Positions 1 to 5,276 of a stretch of 5,276 nt of DNA are shown here, piece by piece. The translations under genes and the position numbers were made by a program. The notes beneath the pieces were generated by a model. That model made no database searches, had not been told where the DNA came from, and worked only from the letters and a program-made list of their open reading frames with translations. The DNA is from Saprospirales bacterium. Lineage in GTDB: Bacteria; Bacteroidota; Bacteroidia; Chitinophagales; Saprospiraceae. The stretch's first letter is position 1. Every line of letters starts with the position of its first letter. The stretch lies in assembly GCA_024642645.1 (NCBI GenBank), contig JAHEAS010000304.1:1-5276 (forward strand), read 5' to 3'.

Positions 1-279
1 AATGAAAATCGCCATCATCGGTTTTGAGATGGCGCTGAAAGCGTAGCCTATTTGCACGAAGGGCACTCGCTTCCCCGACACATCCGATAGTTTGCCAAAA
101 TACCCTTTGCTCAGGCCCGCTGTGGCCTCTGCGACACCTTCCAGCACCCCAATCAACACAACAGAAAAGCCAATACTTTTCAGGTAAATGGGCATGATGG
201 GGTACAGCATTTCGCTGGCCATGTCCGTGAACAAACTGATAAGGGATAGTATCCAAACTGCTCGGGTGATATGCTTCAA
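1..279 (-). CDS. Major facilitator superfamily transporter, N-terminal part (cut by window edge)
   Basis: This is the N-terminal 93 codons of an inner-membrane MFS permease; the rest lies beyond the left edge. The first helix and loop read SLFTDMASEMLYPIMPIYL (about residues 15-33). A second helix follows (about 36-56), then a clear MFS motif A, with Gly62, Asp66, Gly69, Lys70 and Arg71 in the loop between helices 2 and 3. A third helix begins near residue 74. The frame has no upstream ATG before an in-frame TGA. The TTG at 277-279 gives a normal short cytoplasmic start before helix 1, whereas the first ATG (codon 20) would remove half of that helix, so I prefer TTG. The gene lies downstream of the minus-strand operon but is separated from it by a terminator, so it probably has its own promoter, which I could not identify. 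MFS identity is firm; the substrate cannot be told from this fragment. Confidence 0.88.
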   Translation of the reverse strand, partial: MKHITRAVWILSLISLFTDMASEMLYPIMPIYLKSIGFSVVLIGVLEGVAEATAGLSKGYFGKLSDVSGKRVPFVQIGYAFSAISKPMMAIFI

Positions 280-390
280 AGCTGTTTTTTTACCTGTGAG
301 GGGATGGGTATGTGGTCAATTCATCACAATAATAGGCTAATGCATTGACAAAATAGAAGGACCTCGAGAGCTATTCATTTCTTTATTTTG

Positions 391-433
391 ACAAAACGAA
401 AACGGTGAATAAACTTGAAGTCTATTCACCGTT
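391..433 (-). terminator. Rho-independent terminator of the sigma-factor operon
   Basis: On the minus strand the arm AACGGTGAATA (423-433) is followed by an 11-base loop and the exact complement TATTCACCGTT (401-411). A T-rich tail, TTCGTTTTGT (391-400), comes next. The hairpin begins 27 bases after the stop codon of the duplicated lipoprotein gene and lies between it and the separate MFS gene. The perfect 11-bp stem, T-rich tail and position all fit an intrinsic terminator for the three-gene minus-strand operon. The loop is longer and the T-run less pure than in textbook cases. Confidence 0.7.
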
Positions 434-459
434 GCAAAATTATTTGGTCGTATTAGGAA

Positions 460-1341
460 TTACCCCGGGTTGCAATCAAATTTAACCTTGCACTTTTTTA
501 CTTTTTTATCGGTGCCGTCATAATAAGTCACCAAATAGCCCCATTGGTCGCATTCGCCTTTTCCATAGTATAGCACATAAGCGAAATCAGTTCCTGTTTT
601 TACATACTTCAGAACACCAGAGACAGGGCATCCGCACTGGTCATTCGTGACCACTGGCTCGACGATATATTGAGTCCATACGGCTGGGTCGGATACCTTG
701 GAAAGGTCCCAATCGCAGATTTCCATATCACCTTTGTCGTCCTTACATGCTTTTTTAGCCAAGGCCATTTCCTCATTATTGTTGATGGTTTTGATTTCAT
801 CACCAAAAACAATTTGCACTGGGTATTGAAGAACAGCATCTGCTTTTGAATCGGGATGCGCTGTGTACCAAGCTTTTATGGCCGTCCATACTTCTTCTTC
901 GTTATTGCCGGTCACCTCCGAGCCATCGGGCATAGTATAAGTAACGGGGTAAACCAATTTAAAGCAGTCAACCTTGTCACCATCTTCTTCATCGCAGTAT
1001 TTCTTGGCCAGTTCCATCTCCTCCACATTGTTGATGGTTTTGATTTCATCGCCAAAAACAATTTCAACTGGGTATTGCAAAACAGGCTTTGCCTTAGAAT
1101 CAGGATGCGCCTGGTACCAAGCTTTGATGGCTGTCCAAAATTCCTCTTCGTTGTTGACGGTCACTTCTGAGTCATCGGGCATGGTGTAGGTGACTGGATA
1201 GACCAATTTAAAGCAATCAACCTTGTCGCCATCCTTGACTTCGTCTTTGATATAGTCATCCTTTTTTAAAAAGTCGCCTTTTTGACAGGAAGAGAAGGCC
1301 AGCATGGCCAACATGAGTAAACTGAAAAATTGAAATTTCAT
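460..1341 (-). CDS. Secreted lipoprotein with two-level internal duplication
   Basis: This is a 293-residue predicted lipoprotein. Residues 1-18 form a signal peptide with Lys2 and a hydrophobic core, ending in FSSC with Cys19 as the lipidation site. A charged linker follows. Two tandem repeats offset by exactly 83 residues occupy 37-116 and 120-199 and are identical at 70 of 80 positions. Each opens with DGDKVDCFKLVYPV and closes on a cysteine (Cys43/Cys116; Cys126/Cys199). Each repeat is itself a diverged pair of about 41-residue units sharing YPV, then an acidic turn, then NN-x-EE and an Ala/Lys helix. The C-terminal domain (about 205-293) is different: it is rich in Tyr and Gly and has six cysteines (209, 236, 238, 264, 284, 290). 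It is the last gene of the sigma-factor operon, 25 bp after the barrel-protein gene, and is followed by a terminator. I recognise the style of Bacteroidota surface lipoproteins but not a function. Roles as an adhesin, a sensor or an envelope partner of the upstream gene are all open. Confidence 0.88.
   Translation of the reverse strand: MKFQFFSLLMLAMLAFSSCQKGDFLKKDDYIKDEVKDGDKVDCFKLVYPVTYTMPDDSEVTVNNEEEFWTAIKAWYQAHPDSKAKPVLQYPVEIVFGDEIKTINNVEEMELAKKYCDEEDGDKVDCFKLVYPVTYTMPDGSEVTGNNEEEVWTAIKAWYTAHPDSKADAVLQYPVQIVFGDEIKTINNNEEMALAKKACKDDKGDMEICDWDLSKVSDPAVWTQYIVEPVVTNDQCGCPVSGVLKYVKTGTDFAYVLYYGKGECDQWGYLVTYYDGTDKKVKKCKVKFDCNPG
745..984 (-). repeat. Tandem direct repeat, copy 2 (codons 120-199)
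   Basis: This is the second copy of a 240-bp coding repeat within the lipoprotein gene; its period with copy 1 is 249 bp (83 codons). By hand alignment about 194 of 240 bases match copy 1, and 70 of 80 residues match. About 31 of the 46 base differences fall at third codon positions, so the copies have drifted while their protein sequence was held. Confidence 0.93.
994..1233 (-). repeat. Tandem direct repeat, copy 1 (codons 37-116)
   Basis: This is the first copy of the in-frame tandem repeat in the lipoprotein gene. It differs from copy 2 at residues 57, 62, 68, 77, 85, 86, 93, 106, 110 and 115, for example Asp57 to Gly and Lys85-Pro86 to Asp-Ala. A nine-base spacer (985-993, encoding Asp-Glu-Glu) separates the copies. 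Confidence 0.93.
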
Positions 1342-1366
1342 AACTGAGCTTTTTTGTGTGAAAAAG

Positions 1367-2785
1367 TTAAAACCTATAATTCAATCCCAAATTAATAGCG
1401 CTGGTTATTCCCTTGGAATTTGAAAATTTATTGGATTTGTTGTTGAAATCGTAGCTATAAGTCAACCCCGTCCGGACATGCCAGCTTTGCGTGAGTCGGT
1501 AGTTCAAACCTAACCCAGCATATGCGCCCATATATTGGGTGGCTGGCACATCTTTGGTCAGCACTTTCACCTTGGCAACGGGAAGATCATTCGTCTTGCT
1601 CTGGACATAGGCTTTCAAGAAGTAGTCATCAAACACGACCTTGTTCCAGCTCACGCCACCTTGCACCTGCCACTGGAGCCTTCCCAACCCTTGAAAGTAA
1701 GAGACGCCGATTGGCACTTGATAATACCGCTGCCGGATGCGCTCGTAAGTTCCAAATAGCAGCCAATCCCCTGTTTTCAAATTGGCGTCCTGCGGAATGT
1801 CCAACGTGATTTCACTTTCCAGTTCGCTGTACGGCGTCCTGACGTTTAGGCTGATATCGTTGGCCGTTGTCCCATTGGGCTTGAGGTATTCGCTGGATTT
1901 GTCGTAGTACACGCCCGCCTCCGAGGTTTGTTCCAAGGTCATTTGAGCCGTTCGAAGTCCCGTACGTACAAACCAATTCCGTTTTGGTGAAAAGGCAAAA
2001 TACACGCCATGTGAATTGGTAGTGACGGTTTTGTTGACGGTATTGGCAGTAGAGTTCAGGTCTTTGAAATCGGATTGGATGGGAATTTTTAGGCCAAGTA
2101 GGGCGTACTCGTAACCTAACTCAAACTGCTCCCAGCGCTGGATATTTGGAATGGTTTGTACTGGAACTTCAGGTGTTTTAAGGGGTTCTGAATGGAGCAA
2201 AAATTGTTTTTCTGGCAATAGGTGTATATTCAGGGAAGTCAAAGTCAACGGGGTTTCGTTCTTTTCTTGCGATGGCACCTGTGAATTTAAGGGGTTATCT
2301 TTTTGTAAAACATGGAGCGCAACAGCTTGATTTCTAGCTTTTAGTAGGCTTTTATTTTTATTGTTTAGCAATGAAATAACCTGTTGTTGTTGCTGAAACT
2401 GTTTTTGTAAGGCCGCATTTTTATTTGAAATGGCGGTATTCTCAGCATGCAATTCCTCATTTTTCAAAGCAAGACCTTGATGTTCTGCTAAATTTTTTTC
2501 CTCAACCGATGCAAGTTCTTGGGACAATTGCTCCAACTGCTCTCCTTGGCCATCAAATGCAATTTGCAAATCGTTCTTCTGCTGCTGCAAATACCAGATA
2601 TAGCCTCCCATCATCAGCAACAGCAGCACGACGCCAGCCTTGACAAAGGTGCTGGTCATACCAACAGGCGTGACCGGAGCAAGTATCTGCCCTTGTGCCT
2701 GCTCCCAAACTTGGGGGTCTGGCCGGTCCCAACCATCGTTCGAATCTTCAAACTCGTTGAGTTTATTTTTTAAGAAATCTTCCAT
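1367..2785 (-). CDS. Sigma-factor partner: single-TM, coiled-coil protein with C-terminal outer-membrane-type beta-barrel
   Basis: This 472-residue protein is encoded 12 bp downstream of the ECF sigma gene. In order it has an acidic N-terminal segment (1-45) with the motif PDPQVWEQ at 22-29, of a kind often seen at the start of sigma-linked Bacteroidota membrane proteins, then one transmembrane helix (about 46-66, Ala-Gly-Val-Val-Leu-rich). A Gln/Asn-rich coiled coil (about 68-150) has Leu or Ile every seven residues. A polar linker (about 155-215) leads to a beta-rich domain (about 217-472) with alternating hydrophobic strands. That domain includes RYYQVPIGVSY (353-363), resembling the PorT/OMP_b-brl_2 barrel signature, and the chain ends INLGLNYRF with the C-terminal Phe typical of outer membrane proteins. 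There is no cleavable signal peptide, so the N-terminus should stay in the cytoplasm. The likely role is anti-sigma-like control of the upstream sigma factor, inferred from position and architecture; no classical zinc anti-sigma motif is visible. The alternative is a soluble or misassigned barrel-like periplasmic domain. Confidence 0.82.
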   Translation of the reverse strand: MEDFLKNKLNEFEDSNDGWDRPDPQVWEQAQGQILAPVTPVGMTSTFVKAGVVLLLLMMGGYIWYLQQQKNDLQIAFDGQGEQLEQLSQELASVEEKNLAEHQGLALKNEELHAENTAISNKNAALQKQFQQQQQVISLLNNKNKSLLKARNQAVALHVLQKDNPLNSQVPSQEKNETPLTLTSLNIHLLPEKQFLLHSEPLKTPEVPVQTIPNIQRWEQFELGYEYALLGLKIPIQSDFKDLNSTANTVNKTVTTNSHGVYFAFSPKRNWFVRTGLRTAQMTLEQTSEAGVYYDKSSEYLKPNGTTANDISLNVRTPYSELESEITLDIPQDANLKTGDWLLFGTYERIRQRYYQVPIGVSYFQGLGRLQWQVQGGVSWNKVVFDDYFLKAYVQSKTNDLPVAKVKVLTKDVPATQYMGAYAGLGLNYRLTQSWHVRTGLTYSYDFNNKSNKFSNSKGITSAINLGLNYRF

Positions 2786-2797
2786 GCTGCTGTTGTT

Positions 2798-3334
2798 CTA
2801 AAAAAGGACTTCCAGTTTCTGTCGCAATGCTTTTTTGGCCTTCGACAATTGTGACTTGGAAGTGCCGATGGAGATGTTTAGGATTTCCGCTATTTCCTGG
2901 TGCGCATAGCCCTCCATCTCGTACATGTTGAAAATAATCCGATAGCCGGAGGGCAATTGCTGGATCACCTGAACCAGCTCCTTAGCCGTTATTTTCCCAA
3001 GTATGCTTTCCGACAAATCCGCTTCCGATTCTGCCGTTTCCAAGTCCTCAAAAGACTGCTGCCATTGGTGTTTTTTCAAAAACCGTAAGGCTGCATTCAC
3101 CATCACCCGGTTCGACCAACTTTTGAATTCGCCCCGGCTTGCGTCGAATTGCTTCAAGTCCCGAAAGACCATCACCAATCCTTCCTGCATGATGTCCTGC
3201 GCTTCCGACCTGCTTTTCCCGTACCGCAAACAGAGCCGAAACCAGTGCCGCTCGTGTTGTTCGTACAGCATTTGCATGGCTGCTTTGTCGCCATCCAAGG
3301 TTTTGCTGATAAGAAATTGGTCGTCATTGTTCAT
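2798..3334 (-). CDS. ECF-type sigma-70 family RNA polymerase sigma factor
   Basis: This 178-residue cytoplasmic protein is of normal ECF length. Region 2 spans about residues 20-88 and carries the core-binding pattern around AQDIMQEG (45-52, with Asp47, Gln50 and Glu51), then a phenylalanine/tryptophan-containing region 2.3-2.4 (GEFKSWSNRVMVNAALRFLKK). An acidic linker (about 93-115) precedes region 4 (about 118-173). Region 4 has LPSGYRIIFNMYEMEGYAHQ and a helix-turn-helix, QEIAEILNISIGTSKSQLSK (146-165), for -35 recognition. The ATG at 3332-3334 gives a complete start. The gene is the first of a tight minus-strand operon; its neighbour is a single-pass membrane protein, the usual setting for signal-responsive sigma factors of Bacteroidota. 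It probably directs transcription of an envelope regulon and perhaps its own operon; target promoters cannot be deduced here. Confidence 0.95.
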   Translation of the reverse strand: MNNDDQFLISKTLDGDKAAMQMLYEQHERHWFRLCLRYGKSRSEAQDIMQEGLVMVFRDLKQFDASRGEFKSWSNRVMVNAALRFLKKHQWQQSFEDLETAESEADLSESILGKITAKELVQVIQQLPSGYRIIFNMYEMEGYAHQEIAEILNISIGTSKSQLSKAKKALRQKLEVLF

Positions 3335-3364
3335 GCAGTAATGCGCTTCTATTTAGTCATGTAC

Positions 3365-3395
3365 TAAAAGTAGGGAAAAGGTTGCTTGGCATAAA
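3365..3395 (-). promoter_or_regulatory. Weak candidate promoter for the sigma operon
   Basis: On the minus strand TTTA (3392-3395) is followed after 19 bases by TACTTTTA (3365-3372). This compares with the Bacteroidota housekeeping consensus TTTG, about 19-21 bases, TAnnTTTG; each element misses only the final G. It would start transcription roughly 25 bases before the ATG of the sigma gene. AT-rich DNA gives such matches by chance, and an autoregulated ECF promoter could look quite different. Confidence 0.25.
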
Positions 3396-3579
3396 ATGTT
3401 TTTATCGTAAGCCTAATTTTATGGCAAATGAGATACGCAACCCTGTCCTTTTGCGGAAGTTTGAAGATAACCATTCGGGATTCCTGTTTTATGACACTCC
3501 GCTGATAATCCTCAGCAAGTTTTGACAATTCAATGATAATTAAAGGCAGCCCAATAAGGACTTTTGCGGCAGATTTAAA

Positions 3580-3593
3580 GCGAAAAAATTCGC
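3580..3593. repeat. Short inverted repeat upstream of the plus-strand lipoprotein gene
   Basis: GCGAA (3580-3584) and its complement TTCGC (3589-3593) flank AAAA, about 47-61 bases before the ATG at 3641. The position fits an operator or promoter-proximal site, but the 5-bp arms are short and could arise by chance. Confidence 0.25.
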
Positions 3594-3640
3594 CCCAAAT
3601 CCATTTTCATCTATTTTAAAATCATCAAAATATTCAACTA

Positions 3641-4255
3641 ATGAAAAACAGCGTTTTCCTTTTCACAACGGCCCTTCTTGCCGTGAGCACGCTTATCTTG
3701 GGAAGCTGCAAAAAAGACGAAAATAAAACAACAAAAGTCTATGGTACTATTACGCTTGACAATGCCGACAAATGGGCTACTTGGCAGGACAGTGGCGTTG
3801 TAGAAGTCACCATTTTCCCTGCCTTCAGCTTAGACCCACCTGCTGGTTGGGGTGCTATCCCAGATGGCTTTTTCGGCCCTGGCGTGCCAGGTGGTACTTT
3901 CGCTGTTGGTGCTCCTTACAATTCACAGAACCCTTTCATATTTACCTACAAACCTGGCCAGACAACTTACGATTATGAGATTGAAGTAGAGCCAGGCACC
4001 TATTCTGCCCTTGCTTTGGGATTCCGCAACAATTCGGTAACCGACCCTTCCTTGAAGACAGCAACCCTTGGTTGTTACTGGGACAACGAAGCTACGGTTA
4101 GCCACGGTGTCGTGATAAAAGCGGATGTAGGTGGTGGAAATATTATGACCTTCTTTGACTATCCAGCACCTGCAACTATCACCGTGAAGGCCAACGAGCA
4201 GAAGGAGCTCAACTTCAAAGCTGACTTCGGTTTTGTGGATGTGTGGTACCAATAG
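3641..4255 (+). CDS. Secreted lipoprotein of unknown function, beta-rich
   Basis: This 204-residue predicted lipoprotein has a signal peptide (1-22) ending LILGSC, with lipidated Cys23. The following KKDENK is a charged stretch of the kind that directs Bacteroidota lipoproteins toward the cell surface. The mature part is beta-rich. It starts with KVYGTITLDN (32-41), has a Gly/Pro/Phe-rich loop (about 66-91), then YDYEIEVEPGTYSALALGF (110-128). Its rhythm recalls transthyretin-like or carboxypeptidase-regulatory-like sandwiches, though this is only a resemblance. Apart from Cys23 it has one cysteine, Cys145. The ATG follows an AT-rich leader with no Shine-Dalgarno sequence, as is normal in this phylum. 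A TonB-dependent receptor starts 76 bp downstream on the same strand, so the protein could be a surface ligand-binding partner of that receptor. It shows no SusD-like helical repeats, and it is far shorter than SusD proteins. A specific function is not recognised. Confidence 0.85.
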   Translation: MKNSVFLFTTALLAVSTLILGSCKKDENKTTKVYGTITLDNADKWATWQDSGVVEVTIFPAFSLDPPAGWGAIPDGFFGPGVPGGTFAVGAPYNSQNPFIFTYKPGQTTYDYEIEVEPGTYSALALGFRNNSVTDPSLKTATLGCYWDNEATVSHGVVIKADVGGGNIMTFFDYPAPATITVKANEQKELNFKADFGFVDVWYQ

Positions 4256-4260
4256 TATAG

Positions 4261-4315
4261 TTATGAGTTGTGAGTTATGAGTTTCGAGTTCCCGCTCAAA
4301 ACTCATAACTCATAG
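4261..4315 (+). repeat. Palindrome of degenerate 7-bp tandem repeats (large hairpin)
   Basis: Four tandem heptamers TTATGAG, TTGTGAG, TTATGAG, TTTCGAG (4261-4288) are followed by TTCCCG and three complementary heptamers CTCAAAA, CTCATAA, CTCATAG (4295-4315). The transcript could fold into a hairpin with a 14-bp perfect core (4271-4284 with 4299-4312), one mismatch and three closing pairs around a 6-base loop, plus wobble pairs at the base. It starts five bases after the lipoprotein stop and ends 16 bases before the TonB receptor start. It could end or weaken read-through, protect the upstream message, or be a copy of a dispersed intergenic repeat. It has only a short T run after the stem, so it is a poor classical terminator. 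Confidence 0.85.
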
Positions 4316-4331
4316 CTTTCAACCCTTCGCC

Positions 4332-5276
4332 TTGATTTTCAAAAAACTTTCCAGCTTATTCATCTGCCTTGCTGTCATCTGCGGCGCTTTGTTTGGTCAA
4401 AACACCGGCAGTATCACGGGTGTCGTGCGGGACGCTGCAACAGGCGAACACTTGGCTTTCGTCAATATATTGCGCAGCACCGGTGAGGGTACAGCGACGG
4501 AATTGGAGGGAAATTTTGAAATGCAGAACCTCGCCATCGGTACCTACACGCTGACTGCGTCATGCGTTGGGTACGAGTCGGAGGTTTTGAGAGATGTAAA
4601 AGTGGAACCTGGCCGAAAAACGACGGTGGCCTTCGAATTGGAGGCAATTGCTATCCTCGGAGATGAAGCCATAGTAACCGCTACCCGGATGCCGCAAGCT
4701 GCCAAACTGGCCCCAGCGAGTGTGGCGCTCATCACCTCCCAGCAAATTAATGAAAAGAATATTTCCACCTTTGACCAGGCTTTTGACGAAACGCCCGGCG
4801 TGGTGGTTACCCGTTCCAGCGGCGCCAATGTGCAGGCCTTTTCTATTCGTGGCGCATCGGAGGTGGCAGGCGGAGGCATTGGCAATCGTGTGCTGCTGCT
4901 GATAGATGGTCGGCCGGCCCTCAGTCCCGAATCAGCGGGGGCATTGTGGAACCTCGTGCCGCTAAATTCCATCGACCGCATTGAGGTGGTGAAAGGGGCC
5001 TACTCCTCGCTCTACGGTTCTTCAGCGATGGGTGGTGTCGTAAACGTAATTACCCGCAACCCAGCGTTGGAACCCAAGACCAAAGTCCACCTGAATTATG
5101 GCTTTTATGAAAAGCAGCCAAAAAGCTTTGGCGACTACCGCTACAATGATTTTTATACCTTGGAGGCAAGTCACAGCCATAGTTTTAAGCGTTTTTCCTA
5201 CCTCCTCGACGGCGGCTGGAAACACAACGACGGCCACCGGGAAAAGTCGGGCTTCGACCTGCTCAACTTCTACGGC
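4332..5276 (+). CDS. TonB-dependent outer membrane receptor, N-terminal part (cut by window edge)
   Basis: These are the first 315 codons of a TonB-dependent receptor that imports a ligand across the outer membrane using TonB-transmitted energy. A signal peptide (about 1-22, IFKKL then a hydrophobic core ending ALFG-Q) precedes a carboxypeptidase-regulatory-like domain (about 26-104: GSITGVVRDAATGEHLAFVNI, later LAIGTYTLTASCVGY). A TonB-box-like segment EAIVTATRMP (112-121) follows. The plug (about 124-243) has the hallmarks SIRGAS (171-176), LLIDGRP (189-195) and IDRIEVVKGAYSSLYGSSAM (214-233). Barrel strands begin near 250. An in-frame TGA at 4278-4280 and the lack of an upstream ATG make TTG at 4332 the best start: it gives a good signal peptide, while the first ATG (codon 64) lies inside the regulatory-like domain. 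The sequence style suits siderophore, heme or vitamin receptors rather than SusC, but the ligand is unknown. Confidence 0.93.
   Translation, partial: MIFKKLSSLFICLAVICGALFGQNTGSITGVVRDAATGEHLAFVNILRSTGEGTATELEGNFEMQNLAIGTYTLTASCVGYESEVLRDVKVEPGRKTTVAFELEAIAILGDEAIVTATRMPQAAKLAPASVALITSQQINEKNISTFDQAFDETPGVVVTRSSGANVQAFSIRGASEVAGGGIGNRVLLLIDGRPALSPESAGALWNLVPLNSIDRIEVVKGAYSSLYGSSAMGGVVNVITRNPALEPKTKVHLNYGFYEKQPKSFGDYRYNDFYTLEASHSHSFKRFSYLLDGGWKHNDGHREKSGFDLLNFYG

Larger units (their letters stand above)
3335..3640. other. Divergent intergenic region (306 bp)
   Basis: This region separates the minus-strand sigma operon from the plus-strand lipoprotein gene and must hold both promoters. I see a weak Bacteroidota-type promoter candidate for the sigma operon and a small inverted repeat at 3580-3593. 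A 34-codon open frame at 3421-3525 has no supporting evidence. I found no RNA gene, no strong terminator and no good Bacteroidota promoter match for the plus-strand gene. Confidence 0.7.

Noticed and set aside
345..396. Two copies of TTGACAAAA (345-353 and 388-396) resembling a -35 element
   Set aside because: They lie on the plus strand where no gene follows, no matching -10 sequence was found, and AT-rich spacers give such repeats by chance.
856..1189. Two overlapping plus-strand open frames opposite the duplicated lipoprotein gene
   Set aside because: They are antisense shadows of the repeats, show the same 249-bp periodicity and have no signal, motif or start context of their own.
3003..3367. 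Plus-strand open frames opposite the sigma-factor gene
   Set aside because: The minus strand clearly encodes ECF regions 2 and 4; the antisense translations are low-complexity and match nothing I recognise.
3421..3525. 34-codon plus-strand open frame in the divergent intergenic region, beginning MANEIRNPVLLRKF
   Set aside because: Its length is within chance expectation, it has no recognisable domain or signal, and its frame is also open upstream of the ATG. Conservation in relatives would be needed to accept it.
3923..4306. 127-codon minus-strand open frame over the plus-strand lipoprotein and hairpin
   Set aside because: It is antisense to a convincing lipoprotein gene, and its start lies in the repetitive hairpin.
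4369..4981. Several open frames on both strands inside the TonB receptor region
   Set aside because: They are out-of-frame shadows; the frame from 4332 gives continuous signal peptide, regulatory-like domain and plug motifs.

Overview
The window looks like chromosome from a member of the Bacteroidota, most likely Saprospiria-like. The family-level signs are two short lipoprotein signal peptides with charged residues after the lipid cysteine, a TonB-dependent receptor with an N-terminal carboxypeptidase-regulatory-like domain, and a PorT/OMP_b-brl_2-type beta-barrel. An ECF sigma factor is paired with a membrane protein, and gene starts lack Shine-Dalgarno sequences. The species cannot be named from sequence alone.

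Layout, left to right. (1) 1-279, minus: the N-terminal 93 codons of a major facilitator superfamily transporter, cut by the window edge and probably starting at TTG. (2) 401-433: a perfect 11-bp hairpin with a T-rich tail, a good terminator for the next operon. (3) 460-3334, minus: a compact three-gene operon read from right to left. It encodes an ECF sigma factor (2798-3334), a 472-residue protein with a short cytoplasmic N-terminus, one transmembrane helix, a long coiled coil and a C-terminal outer-membrane-type barrel (1367-2785), and a lipoprotein made of nested duplications (460-1341). Gaps are 12 and 25 bp. (4) 3335-3640: a 306-bp divergent intergenic region with at most weak promoter candidates. 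(5) 3641-4255, plus: a 204-residue secreted lipoprotein of unknown function. (6) 4261-4315: a hairpin built of degenerate 7-bp repeats. (7) 4332-5276, plus: the first 315 codons of a TonB-dependent receptor, cut by the right edge, also probably starting at TTG.

How the genes may work together (inference): the sigma factor and its neighbour look like a sigma/anti-sigma-type pair. The partner's architecture could physically join the inner membrane to the outer membrane. The duplicated lipoprotein would be a co-expressed envelope partner or the cell-surface end of the same pathway. The divergent lipoprotein and TonB receptor resemble an uptake pair and could be regulated targets, but no shared promoter motif was found to prove this. 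The most noteworthy items are the candidate envelope-spanning sigma regulator and the two-level internal duplication in the lipoprotein.
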